Below are positions 25,880 to 33,309 of a DNA stretch of 63,409 bases, in pieces; the first letter of the stretch is position 1, and each line of letters begins with the position of its first letter. The notes below the pieces were generated by a model, which was not told where the DNA came from, did no database searches, and saw nothing but the letters and a program-made list of their open reading frames with translations. The position numbers and the translations under genes were made by a program. The DNA comes from Dehalococcoidia bacterium (GTDB lineage: Bacteria > Chloroflexota > Dehalococcoidia > Lucifugimonadales > Australimonadaceae): positions 1-63,409 of the forward strand of contig JAKUPZ010000010.1 of NCBI GenBank assembly GCA_022449765.1, in the 5' to 3' direction.

Positions 25880-26689
25880 CTATTCGAACACGTGATCGTA
25901 ACGGTTATAGAGGTGATTAAGCGGGCCATATCCTTGCCCAATTGGGACTGCATTTGAAATAGCTTGATAAACATATTTTTTTGCAATAGATACAGATTCA
26001 TAAATAGATTTTCCAGACGCTACACCTGCTGCAATGGCTGATGAGAAAGTGCATCCTGTTCCATGTGTAGAGCTTGTTGTTACTCTTCCGGTTGAGAATG
26101 TAAAGTACTCAGAGCCGTCGAAAAGAACGTCAGTTGCGTCGTCTCCAAAATGCCCGCCTTTTACTACAACATTGCGGGCTCCGAGATTATGAATTACTTC
26201 AGCTGCACGCTGAGCATCTTCTAGGGAGTGAATTTTTATGTGTGACAATACCTCTGCTTCATGAGCGTTTGGAGTGATAATTAACGAAAGAGGTATTAAT
26301 AATTTGATCAAAGCGTCCACTGCATCTTCATTCAATAAACGATCACCTCCTTTAGCTATCATTACAGGGTCTACTATTAGGTTACCCATGCGATGTTCTT
26401 GAATTTTGGAAACTACCGATTCAACAATTTGAGCACTTGAGAGCATCCCTGTTTTAACTGCCAATGGTTGGAAGTCAGACATTAGTGCATCTATTTGACT
26501 TTCAATAATACTGACGGGTAATTCGATTGAGTCATGCACGCCAACGGTATTTTGAGAAGTAATTGCAGTTATTGCCGTTACTCCATAGACACCTAGCGAA
26601 GCAAAAGTTTTAAGATCGGCTTGTACCCCCGCGCCTGCTCCAGAGTCCGAACCTGCAATGGTTAAAGCTATTGGCTGTTGATTTTGCAT
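25880..26689 (-). CDS. thiD: Hydroxymethylpyrimidine/phosphomethylpyrimidine kinase
   Basis: It phosphorylates HMP to HMP-P and HMP-PP for thiamine synthesis. The N-terminal TIAGSDSGAGAGVQADLKTF and the C-terminal anion-hole motif GTGCTFSSAIAAGVASG mark a ThiD-type ribokinase-family enzyme (269 residues). It is 18 nt downstream of a symporter gene that has a TPP riboswitch, so both respond to thiamine diphosphate. No thiC, thiE or thiG is in the window. Confidence 0.93.
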   Translation of the reverse strand: MQNQQPIALTIAGSDSGAGAGVQADLKTFASLGVYGVTAITAITSQNTVGVHDSIELPVSIIESQIDALMSDFQPLAVKTGMLSSAQIVESVVSKIQEHRMGNLIVDPVMIAKGGDRLLNEDAVDALIKLLIPLSLIITPNAHEAEVLSHIKIHSLEDAQRAAEVIHNLGARNVVVKGGHFGDDATDVLFDGSEYFTFSTGRVTTSSTHGTGCTFSSAIAAGVASGKSIYESVSIAKKYVYQAISNAVPIGQGYGPLNHLYNRYDHVFE

Positions 26690-26707
26690 TTAAGAATTAA
26701 CGTCCTT

Positions 26708-28207
26708 TTAGGAATTTTCGAGTGCTTTTATCTGATTACTTAATTCTTTAAATTGAAAGTCTTCAGTTTTAGCAAAGCGTGACCATATTGAAAAAACTAA
26801 AGTGCAGCTAGTTGAGATAATTATTGCTATGGTGAAGCTTGCCAGTAAGTTACCAGAGGCAAGGATGTGCCAAAATTCTGAAAGTGCATCCCATGTCCAC
26901 CACCCTGACAGATCCGATTTAGGGAAAAACAATGCTCCAGTGGATATACCTAAAATAGAGCTTATGGCCGCATGTGTTCCTCTAATTTTACTTAACCAGA
27001 GGCCTGAAAAAGTAGGCACCATTGCCCCTGCACAAACCAAATCTGCAATTAAAAACAAATATAGGACGCTATCGAAAGCGTACCCAATGAGCGCGGCGGG
27101 GATTATCAGGACCGCAGTGACTATTCTTGCGACCTTTAGTAGATGAGTTGTGGGAAGTGACGGTTTTAATCGAGGCAAATCTGCTGTAATTATACTTGCT
27201 ATACCATTTAATAAAGTGTCCATGCTACTCATAACAAGTACGACAGCTAAAGCGACTAGCAGAAAGAGTGTCCACTGAGGCAATACTTCCAAGGCTAGCG
27301 AGAATAGCGCAATCGAGCCGGGCCTATCGCTATCGACAAGGCCTGCTCCAACCGCCCATAGGCCAAAGAGACCCGCAGCAATAATCATTGGGATAATAAT
27401 TATGGAAGCTGCAAGAAAACCTCTTTGTGCATCTCCTATTGATTTGGCTGCGTATATCCTTTGCCAGAAGCCTTGGTGAAATAAATTCGCAGCTAAAATT
27501 GCTATGAAAAGTGTTATTCCAAACTCTATACCCGGCTGATGGCTAAGCTTCAGTAAGGAATCATTTGAATTTCTTACTGAAGCAAAAGACTCTCCCCACC
27601 CCCCAAGCTGGGAGATAGTGGCAATTAGAATAATTCCGAGCAAAGGTATTATGAGAAGAAATTGGATTTTGTCAGTGAAAATTGAAGCGCGAAGACCTCC
27701 GTAGGTTGTATAGATCATTGTTGAAGCGCCTACGAAAATCAAAGTTATGATTAAAGGAGCATCGGTTACAAGTCGTACAGCACGAGCAATTGCTCCCATT
27801 TCTGCTGCAAGGAAAGTAAACATATAAAGCATGGTTATTGCGAGTATCAGTGCGTACATAAGACGGCCGAAACGGAACCATGTAAATTCACTTAAGGAGT
27901 GACCGTTTGGGGCCAATTTCCTTACCCTTGGTCCGACAAATATAAATGCTAATACAGGTGCAGCCTGGCCTAATGCATACCCAATAACCGCAATAAGTCC
28001 TGCCCAAGTGGCTGCTTCTGCAGGGCTAAATAAAATCCATGCGCCCATGACTGAAGCGACTATTGTGGCCATTGAAGAAAACCTGCCCATGCTTGAACGT
28101 GCGGATATATACTCCTCAATATTTTGCCGGGACTTTGAGAAAATCAGCCCCAGAGCCATCATACTCAGTGTTACTGCAACAACTAAGATGAAAATCATAA
28201 GATTCAT
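26708..28207 (-). CDS. Sodium:solute symporter family transporter, probable thiamine-precursor uptake (ThiV-like)
   Basis: A 499-residue SSS-family protein with about 13 hydrophobic segments and a YALGQAAPVLAFIFVGPRVRKLAPNG-type loop (read in pieces). The ATG has AAGGAG upstream. It is preceded by a TPP riboswitch and terminator and followed by thiD. An SSS transporter called ThiV is riboswitch-controlled in SAR11 and is thought to import a pyrimidine precursor. By analogy this one probably imports HMP or a related compound; substrate identity is inferred. Confidence 0.8.
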   Translation of the reverse strand: MNLMIFILVVAVTLSMMALGLIFSKSRQNIEEYISARSSMGRFSSMATIVASVMGAWILFSPAEAATWAGLIAVIGYALGQAAPVLAFIFVGPRVRKLAPNGHSLSEFTWFRFGRLMYALILAITMLYMFTFLAAEMGAIARAVRLVTDAPLIITLIFVGASTMIYTTYGGLRASIFTDKIQFLLIIPLLGIILIATISQLGGWGESFASVRNSNDSLLKLSHQPGIEFGITLFIAILAANLFHQGFWQRIYAAKSIGDAQRGFLAASIIIIPMIIAAGLFGLWAVGAGLVDSDRPGSIALFSLALEVLPQWTLFLLVALAVVLVMSSMDTLLNGIASIITADLPRLKPSLPTTHLLKVARIVTAVLIIPAALIGYAFDSVLYLFLIADLVCAGAMVPTFSGLWLSKIRGTHAAISSILGISTGALFFPKSDLSGWWTWDALSEFWHILASGNLLASFTIAIIISTSCTLVFSIWSRFAKTEDFQFKELSNQIKALENS

Positions 28208-28227
28208 GTATCAAGTACTCCTTCTAC

Positions 28228-28253
28228 AAAAAAGACCACTCCAGTGAGTGGTC
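28228..28253 (-). terminator. Intrinsic terminator of the TPP riboswitch
   Basis: On the minus strand, GACCACTC-ACTG-GAGTGGTC (28253-28234) is followed by six T (28233-28228). It lies between the aptamer and the SD of the symporter gene, the position of a transcriptional expression platform. A second small hairpin, GAACAA-AA-TTGTTC at 28270-28257, sits between aptamer and terminator and may serve in the alternative fold. Confidence 0.9.
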
Positions 28254-28261
28254 GGGGAACA

Positions 28262-28352
28262 ATTTTGTTCTTCCTACACTGGAATTAACCAGATCAGGTT
28301 CTAGGGTCGCCCGAAGGGCCTCTCAGCCGGAAATCCAGCTCCCCTGACGTTA
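28262..28352 (-). ncRNA. TPP riboswitch (THI element)
   Basis: Read on the minus strand, the conserved THI-box segments appear in order: GGGGAGC, GGCTGAGAGG, a GCCCTTCGGGC stem, GACCCTAGAACCTGATC, TGGTTAAT and CCAGTGTAGGAAG. The CTGAGAGG and ACCTGATC cores bind the HMP and pyrophosphate ends of TPP. It controls the symporter-thiD operon by premature termination, as the following hairpin shows. Confidence 0.96.
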
Positions 28353-28354
28353 AT

Positions 28355-28384
28355 TTGATCTATGCAATCGGTAGTATAGATCAA
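28355..28384. promoter_or_regulatory. 9-bp inverted repeat over the riboswitch promoter
   Basis: TTGATCTAT-N12-ATAGATCAA is a perfect 9-bp inverted repeat just upstream of the aptamer. On the minus strand TATACT (28378-28373), the best -10 for this transcript, lies within it, so a protein bound here would cover the start of transcription. The region 28208-28601 otherwise holds the riboswitch, terminator, and the promoter and leader hairpin of the 28602 gene; I see nothing else in 28385-28470. Confidence 0.5.
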
Positions 28385-28479
28385 AAAGAATATGCGGATA
28401 TAGGTAAATAAAATAGCCTTCTATAAAAAGATTAATGTTTATCTGTAATCATACCTATGGTAGTTTAATAAGTATGTAC

Positions 28480-28485
28480 TATAAT
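28480..28485 (+). promoter_or_regulatory. -10 of the 28602 surface-protein gene
   Basis: A consensus TATAAT gives a predicted start near 28492 and a ~110-nt leader. No consensus -35 is found at 16-18 nt. Confidence 0.5.
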
Positions 28486-28492
28486 GCTGCGG

Positions 28493-28523
28493 CTAGTATT
28501 CTTTGAAAAGGTGCTAATACTAG
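28493..28523 (+). other. Stem-loop at the predicted 5' end of the 28602 mRNA
   Basis: CTAGTATT (28493-28500) pairs with AATACTAG (28516-28523) around a 15-nt loop containing GAAAAGGTG. The stem would begin within a base or two of the predicted transcription start, a position that can protect mRNA 5' ends. Confidence 0.45.
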
Positions 28524-28601
28524 TAATTTTCAGTGGTTTTGCGGATTCGATTTGAGTAATCTCAAAATTGCTAGATCCATGCCCAGAGGGAGGCGAATAC
28601 A

Positions 28602-29597
28602 ATGCGCCGAAAATTGTTTTTAAGTTTTGCCAGTGTGTTTTTGTTAACAATGCTTACTACTGTAAGTGCTTTTGCTGATCACAGTAGCGCATCCGTACTT
28701 GGCGGTTCTGCTAACTTCCGTGATGCAAGTGCACAAAGCGATAGTTTTGTAGTGAATATCACGGGTGCAACAGTTCTATCTGCTGGTTCAACGTACCAAG
28801 GATGGCTTGTAGATGAAGCAGGCACTAAATTGAGCGTTGGGGTTTATGGGCCTGGTCCTGACCTTAAAGGGACCTATGTTAGCCCTTCAAATGCTGACCT
28901 GCTGGCCGATTACAAGACGTTCCTAGTAACGATAGAACCGAAACCAGATGATTCCTCAGCTGATTCAGGTAATGTTGCGTATGGTGACTTTGTCCCATCA
29001 GCTACATCTGATGCCATTGGAACTTTGCTGGGAGAAGCTGGCCAGTTGAGGACGCAGGCGAATTCCATTCTATCGAGTGCTAATACTGCCGAAGCCTCTA
29101 GTGATCTTGCAAGTCAAACGTCTGGTGCACAGGCAGTTATTGACGCTTTAGGTGCCTTGAAAGCTACTGCCGAGAATATATCTGTTCAAGCAGGCGATAT
29201 TAAGGCAAATGCCGCGGGAGATACTCTAATCTCTACTGCTGCGGATGCTGTAGTTTCCTCAGCTTCAAATGTAATAGCAATTGCTGATAAGTTGAATGCT
29301 ACCTCTTCTCGTGCGGCCGCTGCGACTGCAACAGGCCTAGCGCTCGAATTGGAATTAGATAATGTAAAAGCCGCTGCTGGACAGTTAGTGAATGGTGATG
29401 ATTCAGGGAATGGATCCGCCGGCCTTTACACCAATGTACAGGACATTGGCAAGATGAATTTAGTAGTGGGTACACCCCCTGCTACTGGTGATTCGATGTT
29501 AATGAATGTTATATGGGTCACTTTAGCAATCGGGATGTTGATGATGCTAAGTGGAGCAATCCTTTACAATAGAAGACCATTGCGAGCTGTGGCATAA
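28602..29597 (+). CDS. Exported surface protein with RskA-like domain and sortase-like C-terminus
   Basis: A 331-residue protein. Residues 1-25 are a signal peptide (RRK, then a hydrophobic core, then SAFA-D). Residues ~40-130 contain YQGWLV (65-70), a G-rich strand region and FLVTIEP (107-113). These match the extracellular domain of RskA-type anti-sigma factors, but no cytoplasmic anti-sigma domain or preceding TM is present. Residues ~135-265 are an Ala/Ser-rich helical region. The C-terminus is PPATGD (292-297), a ~24-residue hydrophobic stretch and NRRPLRAVA, the layout of a cell-wall sorting signal. GGGAGG precedes the ATG. Function unknown. Confidence 0.75.
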   Translation: MRRKLFLSFASVFLLTMLTTVSAFADHSSASVLGGSANFRDASAQSDSFVVNITGATVLSAGSTYQGWLVDEAGTKLSVGVYGPGPDLKGTYVSPSNADLLADYKTFLVTIEPKPDDSSADSGNVAYGDFVPSATSDAIGTLLGEAGQLRTQANSILSSANTAEASSDLASQTSGAQAVIDALGALKATAENISVQAGDIKANAAGDTLISTAADAVVSSASNVIAIADKLNATSSRAAAATATGLALELELDNVKAAAGQLVNGDDSGNGSAGLYTNVQDIGKMNLVVGTPPATGDSMLMNVIWVTLAIGMLMMLSGAILYNRRPLRAVA

Positions 29598-29614
29598 TTT
29601 TCATGAGATAAGTT

Positions 29615-29650
29615 AAATAAAAAGGCCTCCATTTGGAGGCCTTTTTATTT
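29615..29650. terminator. Bidirectional intrinsic terminator
   Basis: Perfect 16-bp stem (29615-29630 with 29635-29650) and an ATTT loop, with a GGCCTCC core flanked by A-rich and T-rich ends. It can end both the 28602 gene (+) and the convergent lpdA-korAB-thyX operon (-). Its 3' end runs into the thyX stop codon. Confidence 0.95.
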
Positions 29651-30584
29651 ATTCTAAAGCTAAAAGATTTTTAAGCTCTCGCCACTCTCTTGGGGACATT
29701 TTTAAGTTTTCAGGGTCTATTTGCTCCCCTGCTAATAGCATTCTTACTACAGATAATCCTTCTTCGCTAAGATGGGCTCCACCTGTCCGATAATTAATGA
29801 AAGCTTTAGTTACAAGCGGGACCCATAATTGCAGGATATTTAGCATGATGCGCGCGTATTCTTGGATTTCCCACTGCGCGTGACTGTCAGCACGCAAGTT
29901 CACAAAATGCAGCAGGTTATGCAGATCTATCTTCCAGTACCACTGTGTATAGGTGCTCAGCGGTAATCCTATACGAGCAAGCTCCCGAGCAAGGCCGGTT
30001 TCTCCAGGGATTATCTCTTTCCCTTCTTGATTGCGATTTAGCATTTGAAAATAATGGTCGAATGATTGACTGGCATCGCTTTTAAGCAGGTCTAAAATTT
30101 GCTCGGCACGATTGGTACCTAAGGAACTTTCTCTACCCTGTTTATTCACTGAAGACTGTGCTGATAATTGTTCAATGGGAGGCGTGTAGAATTCGTTGTC
30201 TAAAACGGAATATCGTGCGGAGTATTCATTTACATTAGCCATTCTGTGCCGTATCCATTGTCGAGCAACGAATATAGGAAGTTTCACATGCAGTTTTATT
30301 GCGCACATTTCAAAAGGGGAAGTGTGTGCATTTCTCATCAAGTAGTTGATTAACCCCTGGTCATCGCGAGTTTGCTTAGTTCCTCGCCCATATGAAACGC
30401 GTGCTGCCTGAACTATTGCAGCATCATCACCCATGTAATCTATGACTCTAATAAATCCATTGTCTAAAACATCGAATGGTTGGTATAGGATTTCTTCTAT
30501 TGCGGGAACCGTAGCTCTACGCGTTGTGTATTGAATCTTTCGTAGTGCTTCAATTTCAGCTTTTTGTTCGGGTGTTAAAGGCAT
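29649..30584 (-). CDS. thyX: Flavin-dependent thymidylate synthase
   Basis: It methylates dUMP using methylene-THF and FAD/NADPH. The ThyX motif RHR-x7-S is at residues 112-122 (RHRMANVNEYS). FEMCAIKLHVKLPIFVARQW precedes it. It has 311 residues, with an extra N-terminal ~35 and C-terminal segments relative to short ThyX forms. It is last in the lpdA-korA-korB-thyX operon, 10 nt after korB. No thyA is seen. Confidence 0.95.
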   Translation of the reverse strand: MPLTPEQKAEIEALRKIQYTTRRATVPAIEEILYQPFDVLDNGFIRVIDYMGDDAAIVQAARVSYGRGTKQTRDDQGLINYLMRNAHTSPFEMCAIKLHVKLPIFVARQWIRHRMANVNEYSARYSVLDNEFYTPPIEQLSAQSSVNKQGRESSLGTNRAEQILDLLKSDASQSFDHYFQMLNRNQEGKEIIPGETGLARELARIGLPLSTYTQWYWKIDLHNLLHFVNLRADSHAQWEIQEYARIMLNILQLWVPLVTKAFINYRTGGAHLSEEGLSVVRMLLAGEQIDPENLKMSPREWRELKNLLALE

Positions 30585-30594
30585 CCTAGTAAAT

Positions 30595-31479
30595 TTACAT
30601 CATGCGTTGGATTATTCGCTCTGCCTGTTCTTCAGAGACTCCACCCTGCCGTTTTGAAACAGGGCCTTCTTTCAGGACTGGTTCTAGTTCATTGAGAGAT
30701 TCTTTTTCGTTAATGTCAAAGAATTTCCCTATATATATTTGATCTCCCCAGACCATAGCTTTTTCACATGCGGCAACCCAATCAGTAGCATCATGGCCTT
30801 CATCTTCTAATTTTTTAATACGAGATTTAAAAAATGCGTGTGTATTGTCTAAATTGAAAGTCACACAAGGACTATATACGTTAATTAACGAAAATCCTTT
30901 GTGCTCAATACCGCCTTTTATAAGTTCAGTCAGATGTTTTATGTCGCCTGAATAGCCTTGAGCGACGTACGTTGCGCCATTCATAATGGCCGAAGTAATA
31001 GGGTTCAGGGGATATTCCACACTACCGAATGGAGTGCTTTTCGTCTTTTGCCCCGGACGACTAGTGGGAGAAATTTGCCCAGTAGTTAATCCGTATATTT
31101 GATTGTTCATGACGACATAAGTTAAGTCTACGTTTCGGCGTGCAGTATGAGTGAAATGATTACCTCCGATTCCATAACCATCCCCGTCTCCACCTGCTGC
31201 AATTACGGTCAATTCATGGTTGGCCATTTTTACACCTGTAGCAAAGGCTAAGGAGCGGCCGTGTAATGTGTGCATTCCGTAAGTGTTAATGTACCCGGGT
31301 AAATTAGAGGAACAGCCTATCCCGCTTACTGTGACTATTTCATGAGGCTGAAGCCCTAATTCCGCTGCTGCTCTTTGTAGGCTATTTAAGACCCCAAAAT
31401 CGCCACAGCCTGGGCACCAGTCTGGCTCTACGTCACCTTTAAAATCTTTTGCTGTTAATTCAATAATTTTATCTGTCAT
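30595..31479 (-). CDS. korB: 2-oxoacid:ferredoxin oxidoreductase, beta subunit
   Basis: This is the TPP-binding subunit. The CPGCGDFGVL motif is at residues 22-31, the TPP/Mg2+ loop is GDGDGYGIGGNHF, and NNQIYGLTTGQ follows, matching 2-oxoglutarate/pyruvate:ferredoxin oxidoreductase beta subunits. I start it at ATG 31479, with AGAGG 5 nt upstream, not at a codon 21 nt earlier inside the end of korA. 294 residues. Substrate (2-oxoglutarate versus another 2-oxoacid) is not provable by eye. Confidence 0.9.
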   Translation of the reverse strand: MTDKIIELTAKDFKGDVEPDWCPGCGDFGVLNSLQRAAAELGLQPHEIVTVSGIGCSSNLPGYINTYGMHTLHGRSLAFATGVKMANHELTVIAAGGDGDGYGIGGNHFTHTARRNVDLTYVVMNNQIYGLTTGQISPTSRPGQKTKSTPFGSVEYPLNPITSAIMNGATYVAQGYSGDIKHLTELIKGGIEHKGFSLINVYSPCVTFNLDNTHAFFKSRIKKLEDEGHDATDWVAACEKAMVWGDQIYIGKFFDINEKESLNELEPVLKEGPVSKRQGGVSEEQAERIIQRMM

Positions 31480-31492
31480 AATTACCTCTGGG

Positions 31493-33274
31493 CTAAACAA
31501 TCACTTCTTGGTCGGGTATAAAGATTTCCGTGCCATTTGTTAGTATTTCCGCAACGCCGTCAGCGATATGGTGCGGAGCAAAAGGTTCACCATCGTATTT
31601 GCGTATGTGACCGTTTGCTGTAAGGCCAGTCTCGCTCCTTAAGTACCGAGCAAATTGACCCGAGTAGTTATTTTCTACAATTATGAAATTCTTACCGGAT
31701 AAGGAGCTCATAATTTCGTCCGCATGAAATGGAACAATCCATTTAATTGCTAATTGATTGGCAATTGTACCTTTTTCTGCGAGCTGATCGATAGCTTCCC
31801 TAATCACTCCTTCGGTTGATCCCCAACCTACTAATGTTACTTCTGCATTAGCATCTCCGTCTATTTCTGGAGGATCCATCAAGGAACTTGCATTGGCAAA
31901 TTTCCTTGCGCGCTTCTCAACAGAAGCCCTTCTTTTATGCGGGTTAGTAAACTCATCAGATAAAAGCCCCGAATTCTCTTCATGCTCATCAGTGGCTACA
32001 GTATGAACATGCCCTTTAACACCAGGAACAGCCCGTGGTGAAACCCCTGTATCGGTTTCCTTGTACCGTAGGTACCTACCTTCATCGGAGGTCGGTTCTG
32101 TAATCAACTGCCCGCGATCAATCACAGGTTGGAAATTGATATGTTTTGGGTCTACGCTGAATCGTCCTTCTGAAATAAGTAGATCTGAAAGAACAATAGC
32201 AGGGCATTGAAGTTTGTCGGTCAGATTAAACACTTCAGGAATAGTATTAAATGCATCTAAAGCATCCTTGGGAGCAACTATAAAACGCTCAAAATCGCCT
32301 TGGCTTGCTCCAAGAGCTTGCCATAGATCGCCCTGTTCAGTTTTAGTGGGAACACCGGTAGATGGTCCGGCACGCTGTACGTTCACGTAAACGCAAGGTA
32401 TTTCCATCATTGCAGCCGCACCCACGGCTTCAGTCATTAATGCAAAACCGCCACCAGAGGTTGCACACATGGACCGTACACCAGTATGTGCTGCTCCAAT
32501 AACCATGTTGGCGACTCCAATTTCATCCTCAACTTGCCTAACCATAATTCCTAGATTTCGGGCATTTTGTGCATACCAGTGTAGGACTCCAGTAGATGGA
32601 CTCATTGGATAAGCTGCATAAAATTTTACACCTGCAGCAGCCCCTCCCATTGCGATTGCATCATTACCCGACCACATTGCTTGTGGCTCACCTCCTTGGG
32701 GAAGGGGTGCGGTGTAAGGTTCAAAATTTTCCTGAGCGTGAGTATACCCGGCCAACGCTACACGAATATTGTCGTTGACAACATCCTCGCCCTTACGCGC
32801 GAATTGCTGGGTGATACTTGTTTCGAGTACAGAAAAATCTAGTCCAAGTAGGTGCATCATGGCCCCAAGAGCAACAGTGTTTTGGTTTAGCCCTGCTCTT
32901 GTAGACCCTGTAAGTTCATTTACTGGAATTGGGCAGAGCTGGACTCCTGCAGCAGCTTCACCTGGAGTTATCTGGTCACTGTTATATAACGCCGCAGCTC
33001 CTGGTCCTAAAAGGCGCAGATGTCGATTCATAGTATCTTGATTGAGAGCAAGCAGCATATCGAGTTTATCTCCGTGGCTATATATCTCTTTATCTGCAAC
33101 TCTGATTGTCAAAAAGATATGACCACCACGAATGATTGATTGGAATGCATTATATGTTTGGACATTAAGCCCCCGACGAACCATAATTCGAGCTAGTGTG
33201 TCACCTGGAGTAGCGATACCTTGCCCAGCCTCTCCACCTATTGCTAATGCGAAATCAAAATTGTTCTCGCTCAT
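31493..33274 (-). CDS. korA: 2-oxoacid:ferredoxin oxidoreductase, fused gamma-alpha subunit
   Basis: The N-terminal ~190 residues are the gamma domain (ALAIGGEAGQGIATPG, then YNAFQSIIRGGHIFLTIRV). The remainder is the alpha (pyrimidine-binding) domain, with GGAAAGVKFYAAYPMSPSTG and a C-terminal transketolase-like domain. Total 593 residues from ATG 33274 with a GGGAGGG SD. It pairs with KorB, 13 nt downstream. Such enzymes decarboxylate 2-oxoacids to acyl-CoA while reducing ferredoxin. Confidence 0.9.
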   Translation of the reverse strand: MSENNFDFALAIGGEAGQGIATPGDTLARIMVRRGLNVQTYNAFQSIIRGGHIFLTIRVADKEIYSHGDKLDMLLALNQDTMNRHLRLLGPGAAALYNSDQITPGEAAAGVQLCPIPVNELTGSTRAGLNQNTVALGAMMHLLGLDFSVLETSITQQFARKGEDVVNDNIRVALAGYTHAQENFEPYTAPLPQGGEPQAMWSGNDAIAMGGAAAGVKFYAAYPMSPSTGVLHWYAQNARNLGIMVRQVEDEIGVANMVIGAAHTGVRSMCATSGGGFALMTEAVGAAAMMEIPCVYVNVQRAGPSTGVPTKTEQGDLWQALGASQGDFERFIVAPKDALDAFNTIPEVFNLTDKLQCPAIVLSDLLISEGRFSVDPKHINFQPVIDRGQLITEPTSDEGRYLRYKETDTGVSPRAVPGVKGHVHTVATDEHEENSGLLSDEFTNPHKRRASVEKRARKFANASSLMDPPEIDGDANAEVTLVGWGSTEGVIREAIDQLAEKGTIANQLAIKWIVPFHADEIMSSLSGKNFIIVENNYSGQFARYLRSETGLTANGHIRKYDGEPFAPHHIADGVAEILTNGTEIFIPDQEVIV

Positions 33275-33309
33275 AAATTCCCTCCCCTTGTGGTCTAACC
33301 ACATCCTAT

